This document shows, piece by piece, positions 32,589-41,784 of a stretch of 64,000 nucleotides of DNA (the stretch's first letter is position 1; each line of letters starts with the position of its first letter). A program made the position numbers and the translations under genes. Below the pieces are notes generated by a model. The model did no database searches, was not told the DNA's origin, and saw nothing but the letters and a program-made list of their open reading frames with translations. Source of the DNA: Mucilaginibacter galii (lineage in GTDB: Bacteria; Bacteroidota; Bacteroidia; Sphingobacteriales; Sphingobacteriaceae); the NCBI RefSeq assembly GCF_014635825.1, contig NZ_BMDO01000004.1, positions 124,001 through 188,000 on the forward strand, read 5' to 3'.

Positions 32589-33434
32589 TTAGTAGTCTCC
32601 CAGTGCTTCTTCTAATTGGTTTAAAGCCTGCTCTAACTGTGCATCGTTAGGGGCAACGCCATGCCATTTGTGGCTGCCCATCATAAAGTCAACACCAGCA
32701 CCCATTTCGGTTTGCATCAGTATCATTACCGGTTTACCTTTACCGCTCAGGCTAATGGCTTTGTGTAAGCCTTCTACCACAGCGGCCATGTCGTTACCTT
32801 TCATTTCCATAACTTCCCAACCAAAGGCGGTAAACTTGGCATTAAGGTCACCTAAAGATAGAACCACTTTGGTAGGTCCGTCAATTTGCTGGCCGTTCAC
32901 ATCCACGCAAGAAATCAAATGGTCAACCTTATTATGCGGAGCAAACATCGCTGCTTCCCAAATCTGGCCTTCCTGTAATTCGCCATCGCCATGCAGGGTA
33001 AATACCAAACGGTCGTCGCCGTTTAATTTTTTACTTAAAGCGGCACCAATGGCAACCGATAAGCCTTGGCCCAAAGAACCTGAAGCAATACGCACACCCG
33101 GTAAACCTTCGTGCGTGGTAGGGTGACCCTGTAAGCGCGTATTTAACTTACGGAAAGTGGCCATTTCGGCTTTATCGAAATAACCCGAACGTGACAGCAC
33201 CGAGTAAAATACCGGCGAAATGTGTCCGTTAGATAAAAAGAAAAGGTCTTCGCCCTCTCCATCCATGTTGAAGGATGGATCGTGTTTCATAATAGCAAAG
33301 TAAAGGGCTACTAAATAATCGGTACAGCCCAGTGAGCCGCCCGGGTGGCCGCTTTGGCAGCCATGCACCATGCGCACCACATCACGGCGTACCTGTGAGG
33401 CAATACGCTGAAGTTCAGCAATATCTCGTGTCAT
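32589..33434 (-). CDS. Transketolase, N-terminal (thiamine diphosphate-binding) subunit
   Basis: 281 residues. It shows the His-rich substrate region HGCQSGHPGGSLGCTD, the GSLGQGLSVAIGAA stretch and the thiamine diphosphate motif GDGELQEGQIWEA ... VDVNGQQIDGPT. It needs the C-terminal subunit encoded next. It lies in one operon with the transaldolase-like gene upstream, and an operator lies ahead of that gene, so xylan controls this branch. Xylose from xylan enters central metabolism as xylulose 5-phosphate, the donor substrate. Confidence 0.92.
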   Translation of the reverse strand: MTRDIAELQRIASQVRRDVVRMVHGCQSGHPGGSLGCTDYLVALYFAIMKHDPSFNMDGEGEDLFFLSNGHISPVFYSVLSRSGYFDKAEMATFRKLNTRLQGHPTTHEGLPGVRIASGSLGQGLSVAIGAALSKKLNGDDRLVFTLHGDGELQEGQIWEAAMFAPHNKVDHLISCVDVNGQQIDGPTKVVLSLGDLNAKFTAFGWEVMEMKGNDMAAVVEGLHKAISLSGKGKPVMILMQTEMGAGVDFMMGSHKWHGVAPNDAQLEQALNQLEEALGDY

Positions 33435-33490
33435 TATAATTATTAGGTTGTTTGTTAAGAGTTATTAGTTGAAAGAAGCGGGTTTTAAGG

Positions 33491-33548
33491 TGCGGAGAGC
33501 GAGGGACAAAGGGATCAAGATACACCCTCCTTAACTCCGCTCTCCGCA
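33491..33548. repeat. Palindromic spacer element between the transaldolase-like and transketolase genes
   Basis: Perfect 11-bp arms TGCGGAGAGCG (33491-33501) and CGCTCTCCGCA (33538-33548), with outer weaker pairing of GCGGG (33479 region) and CCCCGC (33557 region). Confidence 0.7.
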
Positions 33549-33570
33549 CTTCAATACCCCGCTCTCAAAA

Positions 33571-34248
33571 TTATTTCACCTGCGCGGCACCTGCCTCAGC
33601 AGCTTTGGCATGATCGGCCAGAAACTGGGCTAAACCATTATCAGTTAACGGGTGCTTTAATAAAGCAGTAATGGCCGATAACGGACCGGTAATTACATCA
33701 GAACCTAATTTTGCACAGTTAATAATGTGCATAGCATGACGAACTGATGCTGCCAAGATCTGAGTTTCGTAGCCATAGTTATCGTAAATTAAACGGATAT
33801 CTTCGATCAACTGTAAACCATCGGTAGATACATCATCTAAACGGCCAATGAACGGAGATACGTAAGTAGCACCTGCTTTGGCTGCTAATAAAGCCTGACC
33901 GGCAGAAAATACCAGCGTACAGTTGGTTTTTATACCTTGCTGGGTAAAATATTTAATGGCTTTAACACCGTCTTTGATCATGGGTACTTTTACCACAATA
34001 CGCTCATGCAGTTTGGCCAGGGCTAAACCTTCGGTAACCATTTCGTCATAAGTGGTTGCAATAACTTCGGCGCTAACATCACCATCGGTAATTTCGCAAA
34101 TGGCTTTGTAATGTGCAATTACGTTATCGTGGCCGGTAATACCTTCTTTGGCCATGAGCGATGGGTTAGTGGTTACGCCGTCTAAAATACCCATATCATG
34201 GGCTTCGCGGATTTGTGACAGGTTTGCGGTGTCAATGAAAAATTTCAT
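33571..34248 (-). CDS. Transaldolase / fructose-6-phosphate aldolase-like protein
   Basis: 225 residues, the size of the short transaldolase (TalC/FSA) group. It starts [20 protein letters not shown] and [11 protein letters not shown], has the Schiff-base Lys in IVVKVPM, and ends with the barrel segments [14 protein letters not shown] and [12 protein letters not shown]. It transfers a dihydroxyacetone unit, or cleaves fructose 6-phosphate, in the non-oxidative pentose phosphate pathway. First gene of the operon with both transketolase halves; operator D lies 113 nt upstream. Confidence 0.9.
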   Translation of the reverse strand: MKFFIDTANLSQIREAHDMGILDGVTTNPSLMAKEGITGHDNVIAHYKAICEITDGDVSAEVIATTYDEMVTEGLALAKLHERIVVKVPMIKDGVKAIKYFTQQGIKTNCTLVFSAGQALLAAKAGATYVSPFIGRLDDVSTDGLQLIEDIRLIYDNYGYETQILAASVRHAMHIINCAKLGSDVITGPLSAITALLKHPLTDNGLAQFLADHAKAAEAGAAQVK

Positions 34249-34361
34249 AATGTGCTTGTATAGTATTTAAATGTCAATATAACACTTATTTGGTTGATTT
34301 GGCAAATTTTCTTCGATGCCGTAAAAATGCAATAAATTTTAGAGCTAACCTAAATATATTT

Positions 34362-34373
34362 GCAATCGATTGT
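34362..34373. promoter_or_regulatory. LacI operator site D (GCAATCGATTGT), upstream of the transaldolase-transketolase operon
   Basis: A 12-bp palindrome with one end mismatch, 113 nt before the ATG at 34248 on the minus strand. It also lies in the spacer after GH115. Confidence 0.75.
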
Positions 34374-34464
34374 GAAGGTAGTTATCCACTTGATATATAA
34401 TGGAAAAGCCATGTGAATAATATAGTTCACATGGCTCATATTTTTGAATTATTTATAGTTTAAT

Positions 34465-37359
34465 CTACTTGGCCTGAAAACTCTCCGGCGGACCTAAATA
34501 ACTTGGTTTTACGCTCTTATTAAAGTCAAGCACTAATTTTTGTAAGACGATGCCGGGGCTTATCATCCAAAATTTAACGGTATGCACACCGGCTTTGCTT
34601 AATTGGTGCTTTGAGGATTGGATGTTGATGCTGTTGGCAACGGACCTGTTCCACAGCCCGGGGTTAGCTTCGGCGTTTACGTAGAACACTTGTGGTTTCT
34701 CATCATCAATAGATACCGCATATTGCAGGCCCTTATTTCCGGTAAAATCAATGGTGGGAGAGAGGTAAGCATTTACTTCTACCAAACCGGTGTCGACAGT
34801 ATTTACCTGGTATTGTAAATGCGGACTGTTACCGCCGGGTGTTTGCATACCTGCCGTTGCAGGAAAAGTTGTAACGCCAGACTGAGTTTTACCATAGTTG
34901 GGCACAGTGATCCATTTTACGTTCGCAGAGCCAATGGCCTTAGTGTAATGTTCTGCCTCCATAGAAATGTATCCGTTAGCCTGAACAAAACCATTTACTT
35001 TATTATCTAACGGGTTGTTATTAACCACAACATCTATACTAACCTTGCTTCCGTCCGAACCTGTGATCACCACAGGTACAGTTTGCTTACCTGCCGGTGC
35101 CTTGGTCCAGTTTACGCTTACCGTTAACTGCTGCTGCTGTGAAATACTACCGGTAGAAGGGGTGATGGTTAGCCAGGCCGGACTATTTACTGAATATTTA
35201 AATGATTCTTTTCCGCGGTTAAACACCTCTATATAATGCGCATCTTTTTGGAAAGTGTTGAACTCAGGCAAAGCCGCTTTGGCTGTTGCTTGCGGCCACC
35301 AATCGGTACTGCCTTCAATACTTACACCCATCGCCGCAGCAGAGGGGATAGTTATGGCTTGAACATCGGGAATTTTATCTACCGGTGGTTGTTGCCAGTA
35401 GGTGTAGCCAATGTGGGTTTGATCCATCATGTGGTTCCACTTGCCGCCAGCTAACTGTGTGTTATAATATTTGCTGATCTCGGCATCTTTGGCAAACAAT
35501 GCTTTTACCCGTTCTGCTTTATCATTAGTTGCAGCCCGACCCTGCTTAGCATACCATTTATTTAAGGCCGCATTGTAATACATCTCATTTAAATTGGCAC
35601 AGGCCTGTACCGGGTGCAATACCAGCTGATAGTAAGCATCCTTTTGATTTGCCGGGATGGTGTTATTAATTTCTTCGGCTTGTTTAAGCAATGCGTTATA
35701 ATCTGTTACTACCTTTTCAAATTCCTGGTAATTGGTTAAACTGTAAGTATTGGCATCTAATAATTCCGGTTTGCGGCGTGCATTGTATTTAGTGTAGGTG
35801 TTTAAAATATGCGCAATACCATCGGCATATTGGGGGCCAAACTGCTTTTGTGCCCATAGCTTTGTATACTCGGTTAAGCGGCTGGCCGGCCATTTGTTAG
35901 GGTTCCAGGCATAATCTAAAAAGAACTCAATTGGAAATTCCATGGGCTTCAAATCGCCCACATTAACTATCCATACCTGTCGGGCATTATGTTCATAAGC
36001 CAGGTGCATTTGTTCCCAGGTTTTACTTATTTGGTTAGTGTTTAGCCATTTGTAGTTACGCGGGCCACCAACATAATCATAATGGTAGTAGATCCCATAG
36101 CCGCCTTTACGTGGTTTTTCTCCCAGTTTGGGCAGTTTGCGAATATTTCCCCAATTATCGTCACATAATAATAAAGTAACATCGTCGGGCACGGTCATGC
36201 CCTTGTCGTAATAATCTTGTACCTCTTTATATAGTGCCCACATTTGCGGGGTTTGTTCGGCAGGCTTTTTAGTCACATCTGCAATGATCTGGCGCTGGTC
36301 TTTAACTATTTTTTCGAGCAGAGAAATATTGGTGCCTTGTTCCATGGCCATATCGCCATCGCCGCGCATACCAACGGTAACAATGGTTTCGGCATTGCCC
36401 ATGTTCTCAATACCTTTCTTCCAAAAATTGCGTAGTTCGTCACTGTTCTTATTGTAGTCCCACTCGCCTTTGCCGTAGCGTTTCCACTCTTGCTGGGCAC
36501 GGTCCATAGGCTCGTGGTGCGATGTTCCCATCACAATGCCATACATATCGGCAGTTGAACGGTTAAGCGGATCATCATCATTAAAGGCGTTACCCCACAT
36601 GGCCGGCCAAAGGTAGTTACCTTTCATCCGCAAGATCAGTTCAAACATTTTGGCGTACATCTTACTGTTAACGCCGCCAAATTTTTCTTTCGTCCAACCC
36701 GAAAAAGCAGGAGCTTCGTCATTAATGAATATTCCACGGTACTTAACTGCCGGTTCGCCTTGCGTATAACGGCCGGGAACAACATACAGTGCTGATTGCT
36801 TTTTTACAGGAACATCGGCCCACCAGTACCAAGGCGACACGCCTATTTGTGCAGAGAGGTCGTAAATGCCATAAATAGTACCGCGCTTATCGCTTCCGGC
36901 AATAACCAGGGCTTTATCTACACCCGGCATAGGGTTATTTACAGTTTGCAATACAAAGGTTTCCCACTTACCTGTAATGCCTGCGACATTAAGTTTTTTA
37001 GTTTTGATCAGTTGATCTATAACCGGGCTTTTACCTATGGTGCCAATAATAACTATGGTTTTAGCACTGGAGGTGCCATTAAGCATTTGAGGCTTAACGG
37101 CCGAAACAGCACCTATGTCGGTTTGAAGGTCTTTTGCAGCTCTTATTACGCCTTCATAATCGGTATTGCTTACCCACAACGGCGCAGCTTTACCTGCCAC
37201 AGCCAATGGAAAGTAACCGGCGTTTGCTTTACTGCTGATATAATTATAATCTTGCGTAGCAAATGCAGGTTTGCTGTAGATAATGAACATTGCTGCCAGG
37301 AGAAACAGAACCTTTTTTGACAGAGCCTTACAGATTATTGTTGAATGAATAGTTCTCAT
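34465..37359 (-). CDS. GH115 alpha-glucuronidase
   Basis: 964 residues, the usual GH115 size. A signal peptide (to about residue 34, KPAFA) is followed by an N-terminal domain with the YGIYDLSAQIGVSPWYWWADVP segment, and a TIM barrel containing YRGIFINDEAPAFSGW and LLCDDNWGNIRKLP. A linker helix bundle and a C-terminal beta domain carry SITPSTGSIS-like and MEAEHYTKA elements. GH115 removes 4-O-methyl-glucuronate from internal and terminal xylose, complementing GH67. It lies 14 bp downstream of GH10 in one operon. Confidence 0.92.
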   Translation of the reverse strand: MRTIHSTIICKALSKKVLFLLAAMFIIYSKPAFATQDYNYISSKANAGYFPLAVAGKAAPLWVSNTDYEGVIRAAKDLQTDIGAVSAVKPQMLNGTSSAKTIVIIGTIGKSPVIDQLIKTKKLNVAGITGKWETFVLQTVNNPMPGVDKALVIAGSDKRGTIYGIYDLSAQIGVSPWYWWADVPVKKQSALYVVPGRYTQGEPAVKYRGIFINDEAPAFSGWTKEKFGGVNSKMYAKMFELILRMKGNYLWPAMWGNAFNDDDPLNRSTADMYGIVMGTSHHEPMDRAQQEWKRYGKGEWDYNKNSDELRNFWKKGIENMGNAETIVTVGMRGDGDMAMEQGTNISLLEKIVKDQRQIIADVTKKPAEQTPQMWALYKEVQDYYDKGMTVPDDVTLLLCDDNWGNIRKLPKLGEKPRKGGYGIYYHYDYVGGPRNYKWLNTNQISKTWEQMHLAYEHNARQVWIVNVGDLKPMEFPIEFFLDYAWNPNKWPASRLTEYTKLWAQKQFGPQYADGIAHILNTYTKYNARRKPELLDANTYSLTNYQEFEKVVTDYNALLKQAEEINNTIPANQKDAYYQLVLHPVQACANLNEMYYNAALNKWYAKQGRAATNDKAERVKALFAKDAEISKYYNTQLAGGKWNHMMDQTHIGYTYWQQPPVDKIPDVQAITIPSAAAMGVSIEGSTDWWPQATAKAALPEFNTFQKDAHYIEVFNRGKESFKYSVNSPAWLTITPSTGSISQQQQLTVSVNWTKAPAGKQTVPVVITGSDGSKVSIDVVVNNNPLDNKVNGFVQANGYISMEAEHYTKAIGSANVKWITVPNYGKTQSGVTTFPATAGMQTPGGNSPHLQYQVNTVDTGLVEVNAYLSPTIDFTGNKGLQYAVSIDDEKPQVFYVNAEANPGLWNRSVANSINIQSSKHQLSKAGVHTVKFWMISPGIVLQKLVLDFNKSVKPSYLGPPESFQAK

Positions 37360-37373
37360 AGAAAGGTATGATG

Positions 37374-38459
37374 TTACTTTTTAAAGTTGATAACCTCGTA
37401 ATAAGCATTTTTAGGCTTTAAGTTGGTATCGAACAACAAGGGGAAGTTTTTACGACCGCGTACGGGATATTCGTCTAACCAGGTATATTGATCGGAGATG
37501 TTCCAAAACGTAACCCCAGTAACTGTTCCCTTAAACTGACGCAGTACCTCAAATACTTCTTTATACTTGGCTATTTGCCTTTTTTCCAGTTCGGGAGTGT
37601 ATTCACCTTTTTCGCCGGGGCGCAGGGCGCGGCGTTCTTTTTCCCATGGATAAATAGATATATCCAGTTCGGTAATTTGAACCTTTAACCCTAATGAGGC
37701 AAATTTTTGAATGGTGTTGCGTAACTCAGCAGCGCTGGGTTCTTCTAAAGACCAGTGTGCCTGTAAACCAACTGCATTAACAGGTACCTTGGCATCAACC
37801 AGTTTTTTCATAAGCTTGTACACACGCTCCATTTTTTCAGGGCGTTCGGTATTATAATCGTTGTAAAAAAGAATGGCTTTAGGATCTGCCTCGTGGGCGT
37901 ACTCAAATGCTTTGACGATAAAGTCTTCGCCGCATATCTGGTACCATAAAGAGTTGCGTAAAAAGTTTTTAGGATCATCATCTATCGCTTCGTTAACTAC
38001 ATCCCACGCATATATTTTACCCTGGTAGCGCTTAACCACCGTAAAAATGTGATCGTGCAAACGTTTTAGGAGCACTTCTTTGGTTACCTGTTTTCCAGTA
38101 CTGTCTTTAAACAGCCAATCAGGCGTTTGCTCATGCCAGCACAAATTATGGCCGCGCACACGTAAACCATGATGTTGTGCAAAGTTGACTATTGAGTCTG
38201 CGTCGCGCCAAAAATATTGATCTTCCCTTGGATGGATAGGACCCATCTTCATCGCGTTTTCGGGTGTCAGGCTATTGTATTGCTCAAGTATGAGTTCGGC
38301 CTGCGGACCACTCAGGTGCCGTGGGGCTACAGCTACACCCATGTAGAAATACTTTTTGTAGTAATCTTTCAGGCCTTTATTTAAAGTCGGTTTTTGCGCC
38401 ATTGTTAAACTAATGCACAGCACGCACAGCAACCCGGTTAAGGCATAATGCTTCTTCAT
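37374..38459 (-). CDS. GH10 endo-1,4-beta-xylanase
   Basis: 361 residues: signal peptide (to about residue 21, TMAQ) and a single GH10 TIM barrel without binding modules. The acid/base is E157 in WDVVNEAID and the nucleophile is E264 in QITELDIS. Trp and His substrate residues are seen in RGHNLCWHEQTP. It cuts the xylan backbone in the periplasm or at the outer surface. The promoter overlaps operator E directly, so repression by the LacI protein is expected. The GH115 gene follows with a 14-bp gap. Confidence 0.95.
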   Translation of the reverse strand: MKKHYALTGLLCVLCISLTMAQKPTLNKGLKDYYKKYFYMGVAVAPRHLSGPQAELILEQYNSLTPENAMKMGPIHPREDQYFWRDADSIVNFAQHHGLRVRGHNLCWHEQTPDWLFKDSTGKQVTKEVLLKRLHDHIFTVVKRYQGKIYAWDVVNEAIDDDPKNFLRNSLWYQICGEDFIVKAFEYAHEADPKAILFYNDYNTERPEKMERVYKLMKKLVDAKVPVNAVGLQAHWSLEEPSAAELRNTIQKFASLGLKVQITELDISIYPWEKERRALRPGEKGEYTPELEKRQIAKYKEVFEVLRQFKGTVTGVTFWNISDQYTWLDEYPVRGRKNFPLLFDTNLKPKNAYYEVINFKK

Positions 38460-38483
38460 AATTGGTATTGGTTAGATATTAAT

Positions 38484-38495
38484 GCAATCGATTGC
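38484..38495. promoter_or_regulatory. LacI operator site E (GCAATCGATTGC), upstream of GH10
   Basis: A perfect 12-bp palindrome 24 nt before the GH10 ATG. It begins at the last base of the -7 box TATATTTG on the minus strand. Confidence 0.85.
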
Positions 38496-38502
38496 AAATA
38501 TA
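38495..38502 (-). promoter_or_regulatory. -7 promoter box TATATTTG for GH10
   Basis: Exact TAnnTTTG on the minus strand, overlapping operator E by one base. Transcription would begin inside the operator, a layout typical of repression. Confidence 0.55.
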
Positions 38503-38874
38503 TCATGATTTTGCATTTGCACAAGTAGAGGTTAGGGACACAAGAGCTAAAACCCGCTGTCTAACATTAATGTTACTTTCCGCACGTAATAAGCATAGTT
38601 TGATTGGAAAACCGTCGTAATAACTACTTGCCTATCAGTATACCTATTGTAAACTCTAAGACCTCTATACGTGAAAATACAGAAAGTGTAAGCAATAGTG
38701 ATAACTTACCTTGATTATTAAGGGTAAACGCTGTGAACTTCAATACTGACAACCGGCCGTTTTTCTCAGTAGAAGCTTACGACCTACATGGATCGTGAAA
38801 ACTACATTTACAATGGTAATATTTACTTACCGATACCGTGTCAGATGGTTCTTCTGAAGTGAATTTAAGTTACG

Positions 38875-40116
38875 CTAAAATGCCTCACCCAAATTTAACC
38901 TGATAGAAGAGTAACCTTTGCTGAACCCGTAGTCAATAGCAATATTCGTATTCGATTTTTTATTCATTTTAACTCGTAAACCGCCGCCGCCAGCGGGGTG
39001 AAAGTAATTGAATTGGCGCGTGTCGGGCTCGTTAACTGTGGTAACGTTGGCAAATAATACGAATCCTAACAAACCATTACGGGTAATGCTTCGGCGGTAT
39101 TCCGCTTCGGTATACCAAAGGCTTTGCCCGCGGTAACGGTTTTGCTCAACGCCCCGGCCCGAACGGTTGTAAAAATCCCACCCTATACTTGGTAAGCTTA
39201 GGTAGGGGGTTCCGCGGTCTAAGGTGGTCCAGTAGTAAGTCCACAGCGCCAGGGTGTTTTGGCGCACGGTATTGTGTGGAGTTAATGATATGTACTTGCG
39301 CATATCGGCATATATAGATTGCCATACGCGGTTACTGCCCAATACAGGTGAATTATAACGGTAAACTAAATTAGCGTAGCATCCTGGTAAAGGATTGATA
39401 GAGTTGTTGCGGGTATCGTACAGCAAGTTAAAGGTCATGCCCGAAGAAAAAGAATTCTGACCGTAATCCGTTCCAAATATATAACCGGATTTATCTTGCA
39501 GATCAACATCATCGTTACCAGCTTTTATACGCATATGGTAATCGAGATCATAGCCAATTCCGGCAAAAAAATAAGGTTTTATGCGGCGCAACAGACTCTG
39601 GTAAAACCGCACATATTTATAATTTACACGGGTGCGATTTTCTTCCGGCTGATTGCCACCCAAACCCCAGGTATCCTGCGGATATACCATCATACGGGTA
39701 TCGCCCGAGAGAAACCAATTGTTATTGTTAAACCAAATGCTCGACCGCAAAGGTAATCCGAACCGGCCTTTTAAATTGAAGTATGGCGTAAAGGTTACGC
39801 TCGATAAATTGGTGGTTTCCTTATCGCCGAGGTAAAAGCCCGCCGTTGTGGAGGTAAGAAACATTTTGCCGCCACCATCGGGCAGGGTAGAGGCTGTTGG
39901 CAAAAATGAGAAATAGACTTTGGATGGATTTGCACTTACCACCGTGGCCGACTTAGTTTTGGGTTTAAATACAGACTTGAAAATATCTATCAGGTCTTTT
40001 TGCGCAACACTATCTGAAGAATGCCTGAAGCTTGACACCATGACGCTGTCTTGTGCAAGCACAATGCCTGAAGCGTAAACGGTCAATCCTAATATCAGTA
40101 AAAGTCTTTTAACCAT
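38875..40116 (-). CDS. Outer-membrane D15/BamA-like beta-barrel protein
   Basis: 413 residues with a signal peptide (to about residue 21, IVLAQ). After a short Ser/Lys-rich linker comes a 16-strand-type barrel with alternating aromatic strands (SIWFNNNNWFLSGDTRMMVYPQ, YFFAGIGYDLDY) and the terminal Phe (LNLGEAF). The pattern matches the bacterial surface antigen (D15) C-terminal domain without POTRA repeats. Such short members act in outer-membrane lipid or protein insertion in some groups, but the role here is unknown. It is independent of the xylan genes. Confidence 0.72.
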   Translation of the reverse strand: MVKRLLLILGLTVYASGIVLAQDSVMVSSFRHSSDSVAQKDLIDIFKSVFKPKTKSATVVSANPSKVYFSFLPTASTLPDGGGKMFLTSTTAGFYLGDKETTNLSSVTFTPYFNLKGRFGLPLRSSIWFNNNNWFLSGDTRMMVYPQDTWGLGGNQPEENRTRVNYKYVRFYQSLLRRIKPYFFAGIGYDLDYHMRIKAGNDDVDLQDKSGYIFGTDYGQNSFSSGMTFNLLYDTRNNSINPLPGCYANLVYRYNSPVLGSNRVWQSIYADMRKYISLTPHNTVRQNTLALWTYYWTTLDRGTPYLSLPSIGWDFYNRSGRGVEQNRYRGQSLWYTEAEYRRSITRNGLLGFVLFANVTTVNEPDTRQFNYFHPAGGGGLRVKMNKKSNTNIAIDYGFSKGYSSIRLNLGEAF

Positions 40117-40621
40117 CCTTTAGCGCAACAACATTTTCTGGCGGGTTTGCCGGTAATGTTTAAATTGGTTTCTACACATAATCCCTCTCCGCAAAATCAT
40201 CCGTAATTAACGAAATAAAAAGCAATGTTGCAATACCATGACATTTTTTGCGTCGTTAAGTTTTAATCCTTTAAAAATTGGTGGGCAATGTCATAATAAA
40301 CTTCAATTAATTCAATTCTTCGCCTTTCATGTGGCAGAAATTCCTATTCCTAGTTTCATATGAGCACTAAGACATTAGCATCACAAAGAAAATTATCTCG
40401 GCCTTAATGTTCAAAATTTCAGCCTTGACATCCGGCTTTTTAAAGGTATGGCATTTTTAACTCAAACTTTGGCCTGATAAGTGCCTGGGCTTTGATAATT
40501 CGTATTGGATCCATATTATTATTTTATAAACCTAATAAACCCGGCAGTGGCCAGGTTTAATGTAAAAGAAAAAGCGCTATATCCAGTTGGACAATAGCAC
40601 TTTGAATAACTAAACTAACTA
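40117..40621. other. Intergenic stretch between the D15-like protein and the glycine-zipper protein
   Basis: 505 bp. The right end carries the terminator at 40563-40602. No reading frame, tRNA or repeat that I could recognise in the rest. Confidence 0.55.
40563..40602 (-). terminator. Terminator after the glycine-zipper gene
   Basis: AAGCGCTAT/ATAGCACTT stem (40572-40580 with 40594-40602, one G-U pair on the RNA). On the minus strand a T-rich stretch follows. Confidence 0.65.
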
Positions 40622-40939
40622 TTAATTGTAAGTACCATATTTTCTATAGTACTGTTTACGGGTATGATGAGCTTTGTAGTAAGCTCTTTCTTCTTTCTCC
40701 TTTTTACGGCGGGCTTCGTTACCAATAATGTAACCACCGCCTGCTCCAATAGCACCACCAATTAAGGCTCCTTTAACGTTATGGCCAATTATGGTACCGG
40801 CTAATGCACCAGCACCACCGCCAATAATGGCACCTTTAGCTTGTGAGCTCATTCCTTTTTTCTGTTGTGCGTAAGAGATATTACTTGCACCTATAAAAAA
40901 GGTAAATATTAATCCAAATAACAATGTGGTCTTTTTCAT
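40622..40939 (-). CDS. Glycine-zipper envelope protein
   Basis: 105 residues: signal peptide (to about residue 25, ISYAQ). A central glycine-zipper repeat GAIIGGGAGALAGTIIG...GALIGGAIGAGGGYIIG forms two short hydrophobic helices. The C-terminus is basic and charged (RRKKEKEERAYYKAHH). This YMGG-like type is common in Bacteroidota outer membranes and envelopes. Function unknown. Confidence 0.78.
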   Translation of the reverse strand: MKKTTLLFGLIFTFFIGASNISYAQQKKGMSSQAKGAIIGGGAGALAGTIIGHNVKGALIGGAIGAGGGYIIGNEARRKKEKEERAYYKAHHTRKQYYRKYGTYN

Positions 40940-41038
40940 GAGTATGTTTCTGTCTAAGTATGTGTTGCTGGTATATAGGATGCAAATTATGCGCCAAGGT
41001 TTAATATAATGTGCAAAGCTCTAAGTACGCGCGACAAT

Positions 41039-41779
41039 TTATACCTCTAAAATATAGAACGGAAAGTCGTAACCAGCCTTAATTAAAACAGGTTTAGCCA
41101 CGTTAAACACTTTTATGTTGCTATTATTTATGCGCCCTTCAAGTGTTCCGGCATGAGCATGTCCATGAAAGGCGGCAATCACATTATTCCGGATAAGCGG
41201 CTCTGCCAGGCGGGATGAACCCAGGAATGGGAATATTTCCTCTGGCTCACCTATAACCGTTGCTTTTATAGGTGAGTAATGCAAAATGGCTATCTTTTTG
41301 TCCACCTCATGTTCGCCGTCGAGCTTATTAAGGGCGCGTTCCAAGTGTAATGCCTCATCAACCGCTTCCTGCACATAAGCTTTATTGGCATCTTCGCCAA
41401 ACATGGTAAGCAGGTAGCGGTCAAAACCGCCGCCAAATCCTTTAACACCCGCAAAACCTACACCGCCAATTACAATAGCTTCGCCATCAAGCACATGTAC
41501 GTTGTGACTTTGTATAGCTTGTCTGATGAGTTTGTGTCTGCCTTTTTCATAATCATGATTTCCAAGTACACAAATTACAGGAATAGAGCAAGCTCTCAGT
41601 TCGTTAGCTAATATTTGCGCCTCGTCCTCATCGCCGGTATCGGTAAGGTCGCCGCAAATAATCAGTACATCGGCACGGTCCGAAACTTCTTTGAAATACT
41701 CTACCCACTTACCCTTATCGGTTTCTTTAACATGAATATCGCCTACCGCTGCTACACGGGTTACTTTTTTCTCTTCCAT
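41039..41779 (-). CDS. Metallophosphoesterase
   Basis: 246 residues. The calcineurin-like metal ligands appear in order: AVGDIHV, CGDLTDTG, VLGNHDYEKG, LHYSP and FHGHAHAG. It has no signal peptide and is cytosolic. It starts 5 bp after the stop of the nucleotidyltransferase gene, so the pair is co-transcribed. The active site is complete, while the substrate is unknown. Confidence 0.85.
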   Translation of the reverse strand: MEEKKVTRVAAVGDIHVKETDKGKWVEYFKEVSDRADVLIICGDLTDTGDEDEAQILANELRACSIPVICVLGNHDYEKGRHKLIRQAIQSHNVHVLDGEAIVIGGVGFAGVKGFGGGFDRYLLTMFGEDANKAYVQEAVDEALHLERALNKLDGEHEVDKKIAILHYSPIKATVIGEPEEIFPFLGSSRLAEPLIRNNVIAAFHGHAHAGTLEGRINNSNIKVFNVAKPVLIKAGYDFPFYILEV

Positions 41780-41784
41780 AGCGC

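Larger units (their letters stand above)
38460..38874. other. Intergenic stretch upstream of the GH10 operon
   Basis: 415 bp without a supported gene. It holds operator E and the GH10 promoter at its left end. The rest is A+T-rich, with no hairpin or repeat that I recognise. Confidence 0.6.

Noticed and set aside
38460..38874. Small genes or a structured RNA in the 415-bp gap before GH10
   Set aside because: No frame with a start and family match, and no stable conserved stem was found by eye.
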